From Actinoplanes campanulatus (GTDB taxonomy: Bacteria; Actinomycetota; Actinomycetes; Mycobacteriales; Micromonosporaceae), in assembly GCF_014647795.1 (NCBI RefSeq), contig NZ_BMPW01000013.1, forward strand, positions 124,001 through 188,000: a DNA stretch of 64,000 nucleotides, read 5' to 3'. Made by a program: the position numbers and the translations under genes. The notes under the pieces were generated by a model. The model worked only from the letters and a program-made list of their open reading frames with translations. It ran no database searches and was not told the DNA's origin. Of this stretch, positions 14,783 through 24,465 are shown piece after piece (positions within the stretch are counted from its first letter, which is position 1; each line of letters begins with the position of its first letter).

Positions 14783-16579
14783 CTAGTGGGCGCCGTCGGG
14801 GCCGTAGGCGGTGAGGAATTTGTCGCGGAAGTCGCTCATCTGCCAGACGGGGGCGGTGGTGGCGGGTTTGAGGCTTTCGGTCCAGCCCCACGAGTCGATC
14901 CTGTCGAGGACGGCCGGGTCCTTGGCGACGATGGTGATCGGCACGTCGTGGCTGGCGTCCTCGCCGGAGACGACGCTGGACGGCTGGTGGTCGCCGACGA
15001 AGACGAGGACCAGGTTGTCGTCGCCGTAGCGCTGGATCCAGTCGATCAGGGTGCCGAGGGTGTAGACGACCGACTTGCCGTATTCCTTGCGGACCTTCTT
15101 GCTGCTGGACCAGATGTCGGCCTTGCTGGAGGCGGCGGCCGCCTGTGCGGTGTAGACGGAGCCGTCGCCGACCTGTTCCCACGGGATGGAGCTGGGGATC
15201 GGCGCCCACGGGGTGTGCGTGGACAGCAGCGGCATCTCGACCATCATCGGCTGCCGGCCCGGCTTCTTGTACTCCAGCTCGTTGAAGCGGGTGAGCGTGT
15301 ACTGGTCGGGCATGCTGGCCCAGCCGAACTTGGGGCCCTGGTAGCCGAGGTTGCGGGAGTCCCAGACCCGGTTGTAGCCGTAGAAGACGCTCTCCGGCCA
15401 GGGGCGGCTGTTGCCCGGCATCATCGCCACGGTGTCCCAGTTGGCCGTCTTGAAGGCCTTGGTGAGGGTGAGCCGCTGGCTGGCGTTGAGGTTGCGGTAG
15501 CGGGACTGGTTGTTGATCCACAGGCCGCTCAGCAGGGTGGAGTGGGCCAGCCAGCTGCTGCCGCCGAAGGTGGGTGAGGTGAGCCAGCCGCTGCGGGCGG
15601 AGAATCCGGCGGCCTTGAGTTTGTTGTCGCCGTCGGTGAGGACGGCGCCGGTGCTCTCGGCGAACTCGGGCGCCTCGACGGCGTTGCGGCCGTAGCTCTC
15701 GATGAAGGTGAGCACGAAGTCCTTGCCGCGCAGCCCGGTGAGCAGCTGGTCGGCGGGGACGTCGCGGTACGGGTCGTTGTTGACCTCGGCGGCGAACTCG
15801 GCCTCGTTCTTCATGCCTTCGCGGGCCTGCCAGATCCGGTCCCAGGCGTAGGTGGCGGAGGTGCGGGCGGCGAGCGGGACCTCGGCGGTGAGCTGGATGC
15901 CGAGGGCGAAGGTGAGCATCCAGGCGGCGGCGATGCCGGTGGCGGTCAGTGCCGAGCGGCGGCGGTGCCGGGTGAGGAACGCCGAGACGCGCAGCATGGC
16001 CCAGGTGACGAAGGCCGGGGCGGAGAGGCCGAGCAGGATCGCGCCGATGATGGCGGCCCAGGCGGCGAGCCCGCCGTACGTCTCGTTGACGAAGTTGTAG
16101 GCGTCGCCGAACAGGGACCAGTCGAGGACCGGGTCGAAGGGCCGGGCCAGGGTGCGGAAGAAGCCCATGTCGAGGCTCTTCTCGACGACCAGCCAGCCGA
16201 GCAGGACGCCGAGGATCGAGGCGACCGTGATGCGCGGCCGGCGGGGGAGCACGATCAGCAGCAGGATGATGAACGCGGCCTCGATCGGGATGCGGGCGAA
16301 GCTGCCGACGCTGACCCGGCGCAGGATGTTCGGGTAGAGCAGCGCCACGAAGACGGTGACGCATGCCACGACGGTCAGTGACCGCGATGCCCACGGCTTG
16401 TTCAGCAGTCGCCGGACCCGGCCGGGCTCCTTGGGGGTGGGCTCCTCGGCTTCCGGCTCGGTCGTGTCCGGTTCTGTCTCCACCTGGGGTTCTTCGGGCG
16501 TGGGCGGATCGGCGAGGTCTGTCGGCTGCACGACATGGTGAACGCGTCCCGGGCCGGGATGGTTCAGCCGGGTGACCAA
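14783..16579 (-). CDS. LtaS-like membrane sulfatase/phosphoglycerol transferase
   Basis: About 598 residues. An acidic, Pro/Glu-rich cytosolic head is followed by about five membrane helices (roughly residues 65-240) and an extracellular alkaline-phosphatase-fold domain of the sulfatase/LTA-synthase type. Signals include the metal-site region FVLTFIESYGRNAVE, SPTFGGSSWLAHSTLLSGLW, MPLLSTHTPWAPIP and FVGDHQPSSVV. Such proteins move phosphoglycerol or related groups onto surface polymers, or hydrolyse esters outside the cell; the real substrate is unknown. The start is uncertain: TTG at 16579 gives the longest form, GTG at 16531 a form 16 residues shorter, and neither has a strong ribosome site. 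It is divergent from the 16.6-kb operon. Confidence 0.8.
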   Translation of the reverse strand: MVTRLNHPGPGRVHHVVQPTDLADPPTPEEPQVETEPDTTEPEAEEPTPKEPGRVRRLLNKPWASRSLTVVACVTVFVALLYPNILRRVSVGSFARIPIEAAFIILLLIVLPRRPRITVASILGVLLGWLVVEKSLDMGFFRTLARPFDPVLDWSLFGDAYNFVNETYGGLAAWAAIIGAILLGLSAPAFVTWAMLRVSAFLTRHRRRSALTATGIAAAWMLTFALGIQLTAEVPLAARTSATYAWDRIWQAREGMKNEAEFAAEVNNDPYRDVPADQLLTGLRGKDFVLTFIESYGRNAVEAPEFAESTGAVLTDGDNKLKAAGFSARSGWLTSPTFGGSSWLAHSTLLSGLWINNQSRYRNLNASQRLTLTKAFKTANWDTVAMMPGNSRPWPESVFYGYNRVWDSRNLGYQGPKFGWASMPDQYTLTRFNELEYKKPGRQPMMVEMPLLSTHTPWAPIPSSIPWEQVGDGSVYTAQAAAASSKADIWSSSKKVRKEYGKSVVYTLGTLIDWIQRYGDDNLVLVFVGDHQPSSVVSGEDASHDVPITIVAKDPAVLDRIDSWGWTESLKPATTAPVWQMSDFRDKFLTAYGPDGAH

Positions 16580-16606
16580 TCAATCGGCCGGGGCCTCTTG
16601 CCAATC

Positions 16607-16625
16607 TCCTATAGAAGCTATAGGA
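16607..16625. promoter_or_regulatory. Palindrome upstream of organosulfur operon
   Basis: TCCTATAG, AAG, CTATAGGA: perfect 8-bp arms around 3 bases, AT-rich against a GC-rich background. It lies 24 bp before the start of the substrate-binding protein gene and 28 bp from the divergent sulfatase-like gene. A related ATCCTAT/ATAGGAT palindrome stands upstream of the sulfite-oxidase-like gene (58733-58753). A shared sulfur-responsive regulator is an inference. Confidence 0.65.
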
Positions 16626-16648
16626 AAAGTAGAGAGGAGGATCCGCCC

Positions 16649-17947
16649 ATGCGCCGTACCCGTCCCGCCGCCGTTCTCGCCGCCGTCACCCTCGCCCTCA
16701 CCGCCGCCTGTTCGCCCGGTTCCTCTGCGGCGCCCGGCGCCGGGCAGCCGGTCAGCGGCGGATCGCTGACCTGGGCCGTCGAGACCGAGCCGATCACCTT
16801 CAACCCGCACCAGTACGCCCAGGCCAAGGCCGGCCTGCTGGCCTGGAACACGTTCGAGGCGCTGCTCACCCACGACGACAAGGGCGGCTACCTGCCATGG
16901 CTCGCCACCGGCTACGAGACGTCGCCGGACGGCAAGACCTACACCTTCAGACTGCGTACGGACGTGAGCTTCACCGACGGCACGAAGTTCGACGCCACGG
17001 CGGTCAAGGCCAACGTCGACCAGTTCGCCGTCGAGGGCTACAACCCGGCCGTCCAGGCCGTGCAGCTGCGCAACCTGGATCGGGTCGAGGTGGTGGACCC
17101 GGCGACCGTCGCCTTCCACCTCAAGCAGCCGGACGTGCTGATCCTGCTCACCTTCGCCCGTGGGCTCAACTCCGGGTCGGCGTACTCGTACTACTTCAAC
17201 ATCGCGCACGCGCCCTTCGACGACATCCGGGTGCGGCAGGCCTTCCGCGAGGCGGTCGACGTCGACGCGGTGCTCCAGGGCGTCTACCGGGGCAGCGCCA
17301 CCCGCGCCTGGAGCGTGATCGGGCCGACCAGCCCGTTCTACGACCGGAGCCTGGAGAAGACCTACGGCGGCGACGCGGCCGAGGCCAACCGGCTGCTAGA
17401 CGAGGCCGGCTGGACCACCCGCGACGCCGACGGGTTCCGCACCAGGGACGGCAAGCGTTTGACCGTACGCCTGGTGCAGTCCGCGCCGTTCGTCCGCGAC
17501 CGCCGCGACGTGCTCGCCCAGGCCGTCCAGGCCGCCGTCAAGCAGAGCGCCGGCATCGACCTGAACGTGGCGCTGGTCGACCAGGGCACCGCCACCCAGG
17601 CGCTGGCCGACGGCGCGTACGAGGTGTTCGACAACTCCCGCGCCGACACCGACGCCGGGGCGGCCCTCAACCTGCTGCTGCACTCCGCCGGGGCGATCAA
17701 CCGGACCGGTGTGAAGGACCCGGAACTCGACAGGCTGCTCGAAGAGGGGCAGGCCGGCGGCGACCAGGCCGCACGCAACGGCACCTACCAGCGGGTCCAG
17801 CGACTGACCGTCACCGACCAGGCGCTGATCCTGCCGCTCTACGCCCCGGCCGACCAGGTCGCCGCTTCGGCCACGGTCGGCGGGCTGGGCTTCGAACCGA
17901 CCGCCGGGGTGCCGGGCAGCGCCTACAACCTCTGGCTCGGCAGGTGA
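16649..17947 (+). CDS. Peptide-type ABC binding lipoprotein, shortened in the middle
   Basis: A 432-residue family 5 solute-binding lipoprotein. The signal peptide ends in the lipobox LTAAC (Cys21), so it is anchored outside the membrane. Seen: GGSLTWAVETEPITFNPHQ, YTFRLRTDVSFTDGTKFDA, then FNIAHAPFDDIRVRQAFREAVD and LTVTDQALILPLYAP. Related proteins are about 530-550 residues. Here LTFARG (about residue 171) runs almost directly into SGSAYSYYFNIAHAPF, so about 100 residues that normally lie between appear to be missing without a frameshift. Whether it still binds ligand is uncertain. It is the first gene of an eight-gene operon, with AGAGAGGAGG before the ATG. Confidence 0.85.
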   Translation: MRRTRPAAVLAAVTLALTAACSPGSSAAPGAGQPVSGGSLTWAVETEPITFNPHQYAQAKAGLLAWNTFEALLTHDDKGGYLPWLATGYETSPDGKTYTFRLRTDVSFTDGTKFDATAVKANVDQFAVEGYNPAVQAVQLRNLDRVEVVDPATVAFHLKQPDVLILLTFARGLNSGSAYSYYFNIAHAPFDDIRVRQAFREAVDVDAVLQGVYRGSATRAWSVIGPTSPFYDRSLEKTYGGDAAEANRLLDEAGWTTRDADGFRTRDGKRLTVRLVQSAPFVRDRRDVLAQAVQAAVKQSAGIDLNVALVDQGTATQALADGAYEVFDNSRADTDAGAALNLLLHSAGAINRTGVKDPELDRLLEEGQAGGDQAARNGTYQRVQRLTVTDQALILPLYAPADQVAASATVGGLGFEPTAGVPGSAYNLWLGR

Positions 17948-18858
17948 TCAGGGCGATCGCGCGGCGGGCCGGCAGCGGCCTGGTCGTGCTCTGGGCGGCG
18001 GCCACGGCGGCCTACCTCGCGCTGCTGGCCGCCCCCGGCGACACCGTCGACAGCATCATCGGCGACGGCGCCGACAGACCGCAGATCCGGGCCCAGATCA
18101 TCGCCGAATGGAACCTGGACCGGCCCGCGGTCGTGCAGTACCTCGACTATCTGTGGCGGGCCGCCCAGGGCGACCTGGGCCGCTCCTACCTGCTCCAGCG
18201 CCCGGTCCGCGACGTGATCGGCGACCAGCTGGCGCCCACCCTGAAGCTGGCCGTTGCCGCGGCCGTCTTCGGGGTGGTCCTGGCCCTGATCCTGGCGGTC
18301 GTCACCCGCGGCCGGTGGGCCCGCCGGGCCAGCTCCACCGCCGAGCTGGTGCTCGTCTCCACCCCGCCGTTCCTGATCGGGATCGTGCTGCTCAGCGTCT
18401 TCTCGTTCCGGTTCGGGATGTTCCCGGTCTCCGGCGACCGAGGCTGGGCGGCGCTCGTGCTGCCCGCCGTCACCCTCGGCCTGCCGATCGCCGGGGTCCT
18501 CGCCCAGGTGCTGCGCGACGGCCTGGACCGGGCCCTGGACGAGCCGTTCGCGGTCACCGCCCGGGCCCGCGGCCTGACGGAACGGTCGGTCCTGCTCCGG
18601 CACGGCCTGCGGCACTCGCTGCTGCCCGCGGTCACCCTGCTCGGCTGGCTCTCCGGGGTGCTGATCGGCGGCTCGGTGATCATCGAGCAGGTGTTCGGCC
18701 GCCCCGGCCTCGGCCAGGTCACCCTCCAGGCGGTGAGCAGCAGCGACATGCCGGTGGTGCTGGCCGTCGTGGTGCTGGCCGCCGCCTTCTTCGTCGTCAT
18801 CAACACGGCCGCCGACCTCGCGTACCTGCTCATCGATCCGCGGCTGCGAAGGAGCTGA
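17944..18858 (+). CDS. ABC importer permease 1 (DppB type)
   Basis: A 304-residue inner-membrane permease of the dipeptide/oligopeptide/nickel class. It has an N-terminal membrane helix, the periplasmic domain with IIAEWNLDRPAVVQYLDYLW-AAQGDLGRSYLLQRPV, and five more helices with the EAA-type loop EPFAVTARARGLTERSVLLRHGLRHSLLP. The GTG at 17944 overlaps the stop of the binding-protein gene (GTGA). It should pair with the next permease to form the pore. Confidence 0.9.
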   Translation: MIRAIARRAGSGLVVLWAAATAAYLALLAAPGDTVDSIIGDGADRPQIRAQIIAEWNLDRPAVVQYLDYLWRAAQGDLGRSYLLQRPVRDVIGDQLAPTLKLAVAAAVFGVVLALILAVVTRGRWARRASSTAELVLVSTPPFLIGIVLLSVFSFRFGMFPVSGDRGWAALVLPAVTLGLPIAGVLAQVLRDGLDRALDEPFAVTARARGLTERSVLLRHGLRHSLLPAVTLLGWLSGVLIGGSVIIEQVFGRPGLGQVTLQAVSSSDMPVVLAVVVLAAAFFVVINTAADLAYLLIDPRLRRS

Positions 18859-18861
18859 CCG

Positions 18862-19710
18862 ATGACCGTCGCCCTGCCCCGCCCCGTCGCCGGCCGGCTC
18901 ACCCTGCGCCGGCCACGCCCCGGCCTCACCGCCGCCACCGCCGTGCTCGCCCTCGCCCTGACCGCGGTCGCCTGGCCGTCGCTGTTCGCCGGCGACCCGC
19001 TCGCCGCCGACCCGCTGCACGTGCTCGAAGCTCCGTCGGCCGCCCACTGGTTCGGCACCGACCAGCTCGGCCGCGACGTCTTCGACCGGGTCGTGCACGG
19101 CGCCCGGCACTCGCTCAGCATCGGCGTGGCCGCCACCGTCATCGCGGTCGGCGCCGGCATCCTGCTCGGCCTGCTCGCCGGGCTCACCCACAAGGCCGCC
19201 GACGAGGTCCTCAGCCGCGGCTTCGACGCCCTCGCCGCGTTTCCGCTGGTCCTGCTCGCGCTGCTGTTCATCGCGATCGCCGGGACCGGCACCGTCAGCC
19301 TCATCGTGGCGATCGGCATCGCCACCCTCCCGCACTACGCCCGGGTGGTGCGGGCCCAGACGCTCGTGGTGCGGCGGGCGCCGTACGTCACCCACGCCGT
19401 CGCGTTCGGCGCGTCCCGCACCCGCCTGGTGCTGCGGCACGTCCTGCCGAACGTGCTCGGCCCGATCCCGGTCCTGGCGATGATCGGGCTCGGCGAGGCG
19501 GTCCTCATCGCGGCCGGCCTCAGCTTCCTCGGGCTCGGACCGCAGCCGCCGTCGCCGGAGTGGGGCGCGATGCTCTCCGAGGGCCGCGGCTACCTGCACA
19601 TCGCCTGGTGGGCGTCGGTGCTTCCGGGCTGCGCCGTCACCGCCACCGTCATCTCTCTCACCGTGATCGGTCGGCACCTGCAGAACCGGTTCGAAGGGCG
19701 GCACCAGTGA
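18862..19710 (+). CDS. ABC importer permease 2 (DppC type)
   Basis: A 282-residue permease. It opens with a membrane helix ([17 protein letters not shown]), then the family signature [31 protein letters not shown], and the ATPase-contact loop with [25 protein letters not shown]. It ends [13 protein letters not shown], close to the usual DppC C-terminus. It is 3 bp downstream of permease 1 and overlaps the ATPase gene by GTGA. Confidence 0.9.
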   Translation: MTVALPRPVAGRLTLRRPRPGLTAATAVLALALTAVAWPSLFAGDPLAADPLHVLEAPSAAHWFGTDQLGRDVFDRVVHGARHSLSIGVAATVIAVGAGILLGLLAGLTHKAADEVLSRGFDALAAFPLVLLALLFIAIAGTGTVSLIVAIGIATLPHYARVVRAQTLVVRRAPYVTHAVAFGASRTRLVLRHVLPNVLGPIPVLAMIGLGEAVLIAAGLSFLGLGPQPPSPEWGAMLSEGRGYLHIAWWASVLPGCAVTATVISLTVIGRHLQNRFEGRHQ

Positions 19711-21239
19711 TCGAAGTCAAGAACCTGCGGGTCACCTTCCGCCTGGGAGAACGGCAGGTGGAGGCGGTCCGCGGGGTCAGCTTCGACGTCGAGGAGGGCG
19801 AGTGTCTCGCGCTGGTCGGGGAGAGCGGGTCCGGTAAGAGCGTCACCGCCCGCAGTCTGGTCGGACTGGCCGGTCCGGCGGCCCGCGTCGAGGCCGACAC
19901 GTTCGTCGTCGACGGGCGTGACGTGCGCGGGTTCGCGGCCCGCGAGTGGCGCCGGCTGCGCGGCCGGTTCGCCGGGCTGATCCTCCAGGACGCCCTGGTC
20001 TCCCTGGACCCGCTGCGGACCGTCGGCGCCGAGATCACCGAGGTGCTGCGCACCCACGGCATCGGCGATCGCGGGGACCGGCCGGAGCGGGTCCAGCGGC
20101 TGCTCACCGATGTGCACGTGCCGGAACCGGAGCGGCGGGCCCGGCAGTACCCGCACCAGCTCTCCGGCGGGCTGCGGCAGCGCGCCCTGATCGCCTCCGC
20201 CATCGCCGGCGGCCCGAGACTGCTGATCGCCGACGAGCCCACCACCGCCCTGGACGCGACAGTGCAGGCGCAGATCCTGAAACTGCTGGCCGAACGGCGC
20301 GCGTCGGGGGAGACCCTGCTGCTGATCAGCCACGACCTGGCGGTGGTGTCCCGGCTCGCCGACCGGGTGCTGGTCATGAAGGACGGCCGGATCGTCGAGT
20401 CGGGACCCACGCGCACCCTGCTGGGCAGCGCCGGGCACGCGTACACCAAAGAATTGATCTCGGCCGCGAGCGGACGGCGGAGAATGACCAGGACGGCGCC
20501 CGGAGAGGTGGTCGCCGAGGCCATCGCGCTGCGCAAGGTGTACGGCGACCGCGCCGTGGTCCGCGACGTCGGCCTCACCATCCGCGCCGGCGAGATCGTC
20601 GGCCTGGTCGGCGAGTCCGGCTCCGGCAAGACCACCGTGGCGCAACTGCTGTTCGGGCTGACCGAGCCGACCTCCGGGCGGGTGCGGTTCGAGGGGCGCG
20701 ATCTCAGCGGGGTGCCGGAGCGGGCCCGCCGTCCGATCCGCCGCCGCCTCCAGCTGATCGCCCAGGACCCGCTGTCCGCCTTCGATCCTCGTTGGACGGT
20801 GCGCCGCATCGTCGGCGAGGCGCTGCCGCGCGGCGCGGATCCGCAGCCGGTACTGGAACGCGTCGGGCTCAGCGCCGATGTGGTGGACCGCTACCCGCGG
20901 CAGCTGTCCGGCGGGCAGCGGCAGCGGGTCGCGGTGGCCCGCGCCATCGCCCCACGACCGAGTCTGATCATCTGCGACGAGCCGGTCTCCGCGCTCGACG
21001 TGTCGGTGCAGGCGCAGGTCCTGGACCTGATCGCGCAGATCCGCGAGGACGACGGGACCGCATGGCTGTTCATCTCCCACGACCTCGGCGTGATCCGCGA
21101 CCTGGCCGACCGGGTCCTGGTCATGCACGACGGCCGGGTGGTCGAGCAGGGGCCGGTCCGGGCGGTCTTCGAACACGCCGGCCACGAGTGCACCCGGGCA
21201 CTGCTCAACGCCGTGCCCACACTGGAGGGAGCCGCATGA
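19707..21239 (+). CDS. Fused double ABC ATPase (DppD-DppF type)
   Basis: A 510-residue protein carrying two complete ABC ATPase domains that are often separate subunits. Domain 1 (about 1-260) has Walker A GESGSGKS, signature LSGGLRQRA and Walker [13 protein letters not shown]. Domain 2 (about 268-510) has [24 protein letters not shown] and [12 protein letters not shown]. Both keep the H-loop (ISHDL). The Gln/Asp loops [11 protein letters not shown] and [11 protein letters not shown] are typical of oligopeptide importers. It supplies energy for the permease pair just upstream. The ATG of the next gene overlaps its stop. Confidence 0.92.
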   Translation: MIEVKNLRVTFRLGERQVEAVRGVSFDVEEGECLALVGESGSGKSVTARSLVGLAGPAARVEADTFVVDGRDVRGFAAREWRRLRGRFAGLILQDALVSLDPLRTVGAEITEVLRTHGIGDRGDRPERVQRLLTDVHVPEPERRARQYPHQLSGGLRQRALIASAIAGGPRLLIADEPTTALDATVQAQILKLLAERRASGETLLLISHDLAVVSRLADRVLVMKDGRIVESGPTRTLLGSAGHAYTKELISAASGRRRMTRTAPGEVVAEAIALRKVYGDRAVVRDVGLTIRAGEIVGLVGESGSGKTTVAQLLFGLTEPTSGRVRFEGRDLSGVPERARRPIRRRLQLIAQDPLSAFDPRWTVRRIVGEALPRGADPQPVLERVGLSADVVDRYPRQLSGGQRQRVAVARAIAPRPSLIICDEPVSALDVSVQAQVLDLIAQIREDDGTAWLFISHDLGVIRDLADRVLVMHDGRVVEQGPVRAVFEHAGHECTRALLNAVPTLEGAA

Positions 21240-22192
21240 CCCTGCACCTGGCGATCGCGCTGGACGGCGACTCGTTCGCCGCCGGCGACTGGACGACCCC
21301 CGTCAGACAGGCGGACGAGGCACGCCTGGACTTCGTCACCTTCCAGGACAGCTTCGGCGGCCGGCGGCCCGACGCCGTCCAGGTCGCGGCCCTGGTCGCT
21401 CCGCTGACCCGGCACGTCGGCCTGGTCCCGGTCGCCACCACCACCCACACCGAGCCGTTCCACCTGTCCACCGCTCTGGCCACCCTCGACCACGTCAGCC
21501 GGGGCCGGGCCGGATGGCAGGTCCGGGTGTCCGCCGACCCGGCCGAGGCGGACCTGCTCGGGCGGCGGGCGCCACTGGGGTTCGACGACCTGTTCGCCGA
21601 GGCCGCCGACGTGATCGAGGTGGTGCGGCGGCTCTGGGACAGCTGGGAGGACGACGCGATCATCAAGGACGTGGCCACCGGCCGGTTCATCGACCGGGAG
21701 AAGCTGCACTACATCGACTTCGCCGGGGCGTACTTCTCGGTCAAGGGGCCGTCGATCGTGCCGCGGCCGCCGCAGGGGCAGCCGGTCGTGGCGGCGCTCG
21801 CCCACGACGAGCGGGTGTGGTCGCGCCTCGACGTGGACGTGTACTTCGTGACGCCGGCCGACGCCGACCAGGCCGCGAAGATCGTCCGGCGGCTGCCCGG
21901 CAAGAAGGTCTTCGCCGACCTGGTCGTGGGCGGCCGCGCACCTGCCGACGCGGCCGTCTTCACCGGAACGACCGCCCGGCTGGCCGACCTCATCGCGGCC
22001 TGGAGCGGCTCCGGGATCGCCGGCTTCCGGCTGCGGCCCGGCGAGGACTACGGGGTGGCCGCCATCACCTCCGAGCTCGTGCCGGAACTGCGGCGGCGCG
22101 GCCTCTTCACGCCGTCACCGCACCAGCGACTGCGCGAGCGGCTGGGCCTGCCCCAGGCCGTCAACCGTTACCAGGAGGTGGCCCGTGCCTAA
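21236..22192 (+). CDS. LLM-class monooxygenase 1 of the organosulfur operon
   Basis: A 318-residue luciferase-like protein. Landmarks are LDFVTFQDSFGGRRPDAVQVAALVAPLTRHVGLVPVATTTHTEPFHLSTALATLDHVSRGRAGWQVRVS, the cofactor-binding first half of the barrel, then FSVKGPSIVPRPPQGQPVVAAL. It is shorter than the DszA-type protein that follows and may lack part of the later insertion. It probably uses reduced FMN to attack a C-S or similar bond; the substrate is unknown. Its ATG overlaps the ATPase stop (ATGA), and its own end overlaps the next gene by 8 bp, so translation is coupled. Confidence 0.85.
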   Translation: MTLHLAIALDGDSFAAGDWTTPVRQADEARLDFVTFQDSFGGRRPDAVQVAALVAPLTRHVGLVPVATTTHTEPFHLSTALATLDHVSRGRAGWQVRVSADPAEADLLGRRAPLGFDDLFAEAADVIEVVRRLWDSWEDDAIIKDVATGRFIDREKLHYIDFAGAYFSVKGPSIVPRPPQGQPVVAALAHDERVWSRLDVDVYFVTPADADQAAKIVRRLPGKKVFADLVVGGRAPADAAVFTGTTARLADLIAAWSGSGIAGFRLRPGEDYGVAAITSELVPELRRRGLFTPSPHQRLRERLGLPQAVNRYQEVARA

Positions 22193-23453
22193 GCAGATCA
22201 TCCTCGCCGCGCACTTCCCGGGCGTTAACAACACGACCGTCTGGAGCGACCCACGCGCCGGCAGCCAGATCGATTTCGACTCGTTCGAATACCTCGCCCG
22301 CACCGCCGAACGCGGGAAGTTCGACTTCTTCTTCCTCGCCGAGGGGCTGCGGCTGCGCGAGCAGCGCGGCCTCATCCACGACCTGGACGTGGTCGGCCGC
22401 CCCGACACCATCACGGTGCTGGCCGCCCTGGCCGCCGTCACCACCCACCTCGGCCTGGCCGGGACGCTCAACGCCACCTACCACGAGCCGTACGAGCTGG
22501 CCCGCCAGCTCGCCACCCTCGACCACCTCTCCGGCGGCCGGGCCGCATGGAACGTGGTCACCTCGCCGGGCGCGTTCTTCGGGGAGAACTTCCGGCGCGG
22601 CGGCTTCCTCGACCACGCGGACCGGTACGTCCGCGCGGGCGAGTTCATCGAGACCGCCCGCAGGCTGTGGGACTCCGACGGCGGCGAGTTCACCGTCAGG
22701 AACAGCCAGTTCGACATCAGGGGCCGGTTCGGGGTGCCGCGCAGCCCGCAGGGCCACCCGGTCGTCCTCCAGGCCGGCGACTCCGACGGCGGCCGCGAGC
22801 TGGCCGCCCGTCACGCCGACGCGATCTTCTCCCGGCACCACCAGATCGACGACGCCCGGCAGTTCTACCGCGACGTCAAGGACCGCCTCGGGAGGTACGG
22901 CCGCTCCGAGGACAGCCTGAAGATCATCCCCGGGGTGTCCTATGTGCTCGGCGACAGCGATGCCGACGCGCAGGAGAGGGCACACCACATCCGGCGGCAG
23001 CAGGTCAGCCCGCAGACCGCGATCCTGCTGCTGGAGCAGTTGTGGAACACCGACCTGTCCGGCTACGACCCGGAGGGCCCGCTCCCGGAGACCGACCCGG
23101 TGCTGGACGAGAGCGACACGATCATCAAGGGCCGCGCCGGCATGTACCCGGACCGGCTGAGAACGGCGAACGAGTGGCGGGCCCGCGCCGAGGCCAAGAA
23201 CCTGTCGATCCGCGACCTGATCATCGAGGTCACCGGCCGGCAGAACTTCATCGGTACGGCGTCGCGGGTCGCCGAGCAGCTCGACGAGTACGTGCAGACC
23301 GGCGCCTGCGACGGCTTCATCCTGGTCTCCCACCTCACCCCGGCCGGGCTGGACGACTTCGTGGACCAGGTGGTCCCGCTGCTGCAGGAGCGGGGCGTGT
23401 TCCGGACCGGGTATTCCGCCACCACCCTGCGGGGCAACCTGGGGCTGGTATGA
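22185..23453 (+). CDS. NtaA/SnaA/DszA-family FMNH2-dependent monooxygenase
   Basis: A 422-residue member of the NtaA/SnaA/DszA family, which uses FMNH2 and O2 to oxidise substrates such as nitrilotriacetate, pristinamycin or dibenzothiophene sulfone. Seen: HFPGVNNTTVWSDPRAGSQIDFDSF at the start, GKFDFFFLAEGLR, LNATYHEPYELARQLATLDHLSGGRAAWNVVTS with NFRRGG, and GRFGVPRSPQGHPVVLQAGDS-GRELAARHADAIF. A flavin reductase partner is needed, and none is encoded in this operon. The GTG start at 22185 (CCAGGAGG upstream) overlaps the previous gene. Given the neighbours, cleavage of a sulfone, sulfonate or thioether is plausible. Confidence 0.9.
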   Translation: MPKQIILAAHFPGVNNTTVWSDPRAGSQIDFDSFEYLARTAERGKFDFFFLAEGLRLREQRGLIHDLDVVGRPDTITVLAALAAVTTHLGLAGTLNATYHEPYELARQLATLDHLSGGRAAWNVVTSPGAFFGENFRRGGFLDHADRYVRAGEFIETARRLWDSDGGEFTVRNSQFDIRGRFGVPRSPQGHPVVLQAGDSDGGRELAARHADAIFSRHHQIDDARQFYRDVKDRLGRYGRSEDSLKIIPGVSYVLGDSDADAQERAHHIRRQQVSPQTAILLLEQLWNTDLSGYDPEGPLPETDPVLDESDTIIKGRAGMYPDRLRTANEWRARAEAKNLSIRDLIIEVTGRQNFIGTASRVAEQLDEYVQTGACDGFILVSHLTPAGLDDFVDQVVPLLQERGVFRTGYSATTLRGNLGLV

Positions 23454-24463
23454 GATTCCTGCTGCTCAGCCTGATCACGTACATCGACCGGTCCAAGACC
23501 ATCGAGCAGCGGCTGCGCGAGGTGGTCGACACCGCGGTCCTCGGCGAGGAGCTCGGCTTCGACGGGTTCGCGGTGGGGGAGCGCCACGAGCGGCCCTTCC
23601 TGTCCTCGTCGCCGCCGGTCGTGCTCAGCCACATCGCCGCGCGGACCAGCCGGATCCGGCTGTGGACCGGGGTCACCACGCTGAGCCTGCTCGATCCGGT
23701 GCGCGCCTTCGAGGACTACGCCACCCTCGACAACCTGTCCGGCGGCCGCCTCGAGCTGATCATCGGCAAGGGCAACGGCGCCGCCCAGGCTCAGCTCTTC
23801 CACGTGACCGTCGACGACCAGTGGGACCGGCTGCGGGAGAGCTACGACCTGTTCCGCCGCCTCTGGCGGGAGGAGAAGGTCACCTGGGAGGGCAGATACC
23901 GCCCGTCGCTCACCGATGCCGAGACCTGGCCGCGGCCGCTGCAGCAGCCGATCACCGTCTGGCACGGCAGCGCCACCAGCAGGGCCTCGGTGGAACTCGC
24001 CGCACAGTACGGCGACCCGCTCTTCTCCGCCAACGTCACCAACCCGATCGAACCGTACGCCGAACTGATCGACCACTACCGGGAGCGGTGGGCGTTCCAC
24101 GGCCACGACCCGGCGAGGATCCGGATCGGGGCGGGCAGCGCCGGCTTCTACGCGGCCTGCACCTCACAGGAGGCTATCGACGCCTACCGGCCGGTCTACC
24201 AGCAGCGGCTGGACGCCTTCCGCAAGGTCGGCGTGGAACCGGTCTTCCCCACCCTGGAGGACGCCGTCGAGCGCAGCTCCATCCTGGTCGGCAGCCCTCA
24301 GCAGATCATCGACAAGGTGCACCGCTACCACGAACGGTTCGGGCACGAGGTCACCCACCTCAGCGCCGACACCGAAGGGCTCACCGAGAAACAGAACCGG
24401 GCCAGCCTGGAACTCTTCGCCTCCGACATCGCCCCCGTGTTACGCCAGCTGAAAGGGCGGTAG
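23450..24463 (+). CDS. LLM-class monooxygenase 3 of the organosulfur operon
   Basis: A 337-residue luciferase-like oxidoreductase: GEELGFDGFAVGERHERPFLSSSPPVVLSHIAARTSRIRLWTGVTTLSLLDPVRAFEDYATLDNLSGGRLELIIGKGN, then a QQPITVWHGSATSRASVELAAQYGDPLFSAN segment and a late ILVGSPQQIIDKVHRYHERFGHE. These are the flavin-binding and C-terminal helices of the class. Its ATG overlaps the preceding stop (ATGA). It differs clearly from the three other LLM proteins of this operon, so they are not recent duplicates. Confidence 0.88.
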   Translation: MRFLLLSLITYIDRSKTIEQRLREVVDTAVLGEELGFDGFAVGERHERPFLSSSPPVVLSHIAARTSRIRLWTGVTTLSLLDPVRAFEDYATLDNLSGGRLELIIGKGNGAAQAQLFHVTVDDQWDRLRESYDLFRRLWREEKVTWEGRYRPSLTDAETWPRPLQQPITVWHGSATSRASVELAAQYGDPLFSANVTNPIEPYAELIDHYRERWAFHGHDPARIRIGAGSAGFYAACTSQEAIDAYRPVYQQRLDAFRKVGVEPVFPTLEDAVERSSILVGSPQQIIDKVHRYHERFGHEVTHLSADTEGLTEKQNRASLELFASDIAPVLRQLKGR

Positions 24464-24465
24464 CC

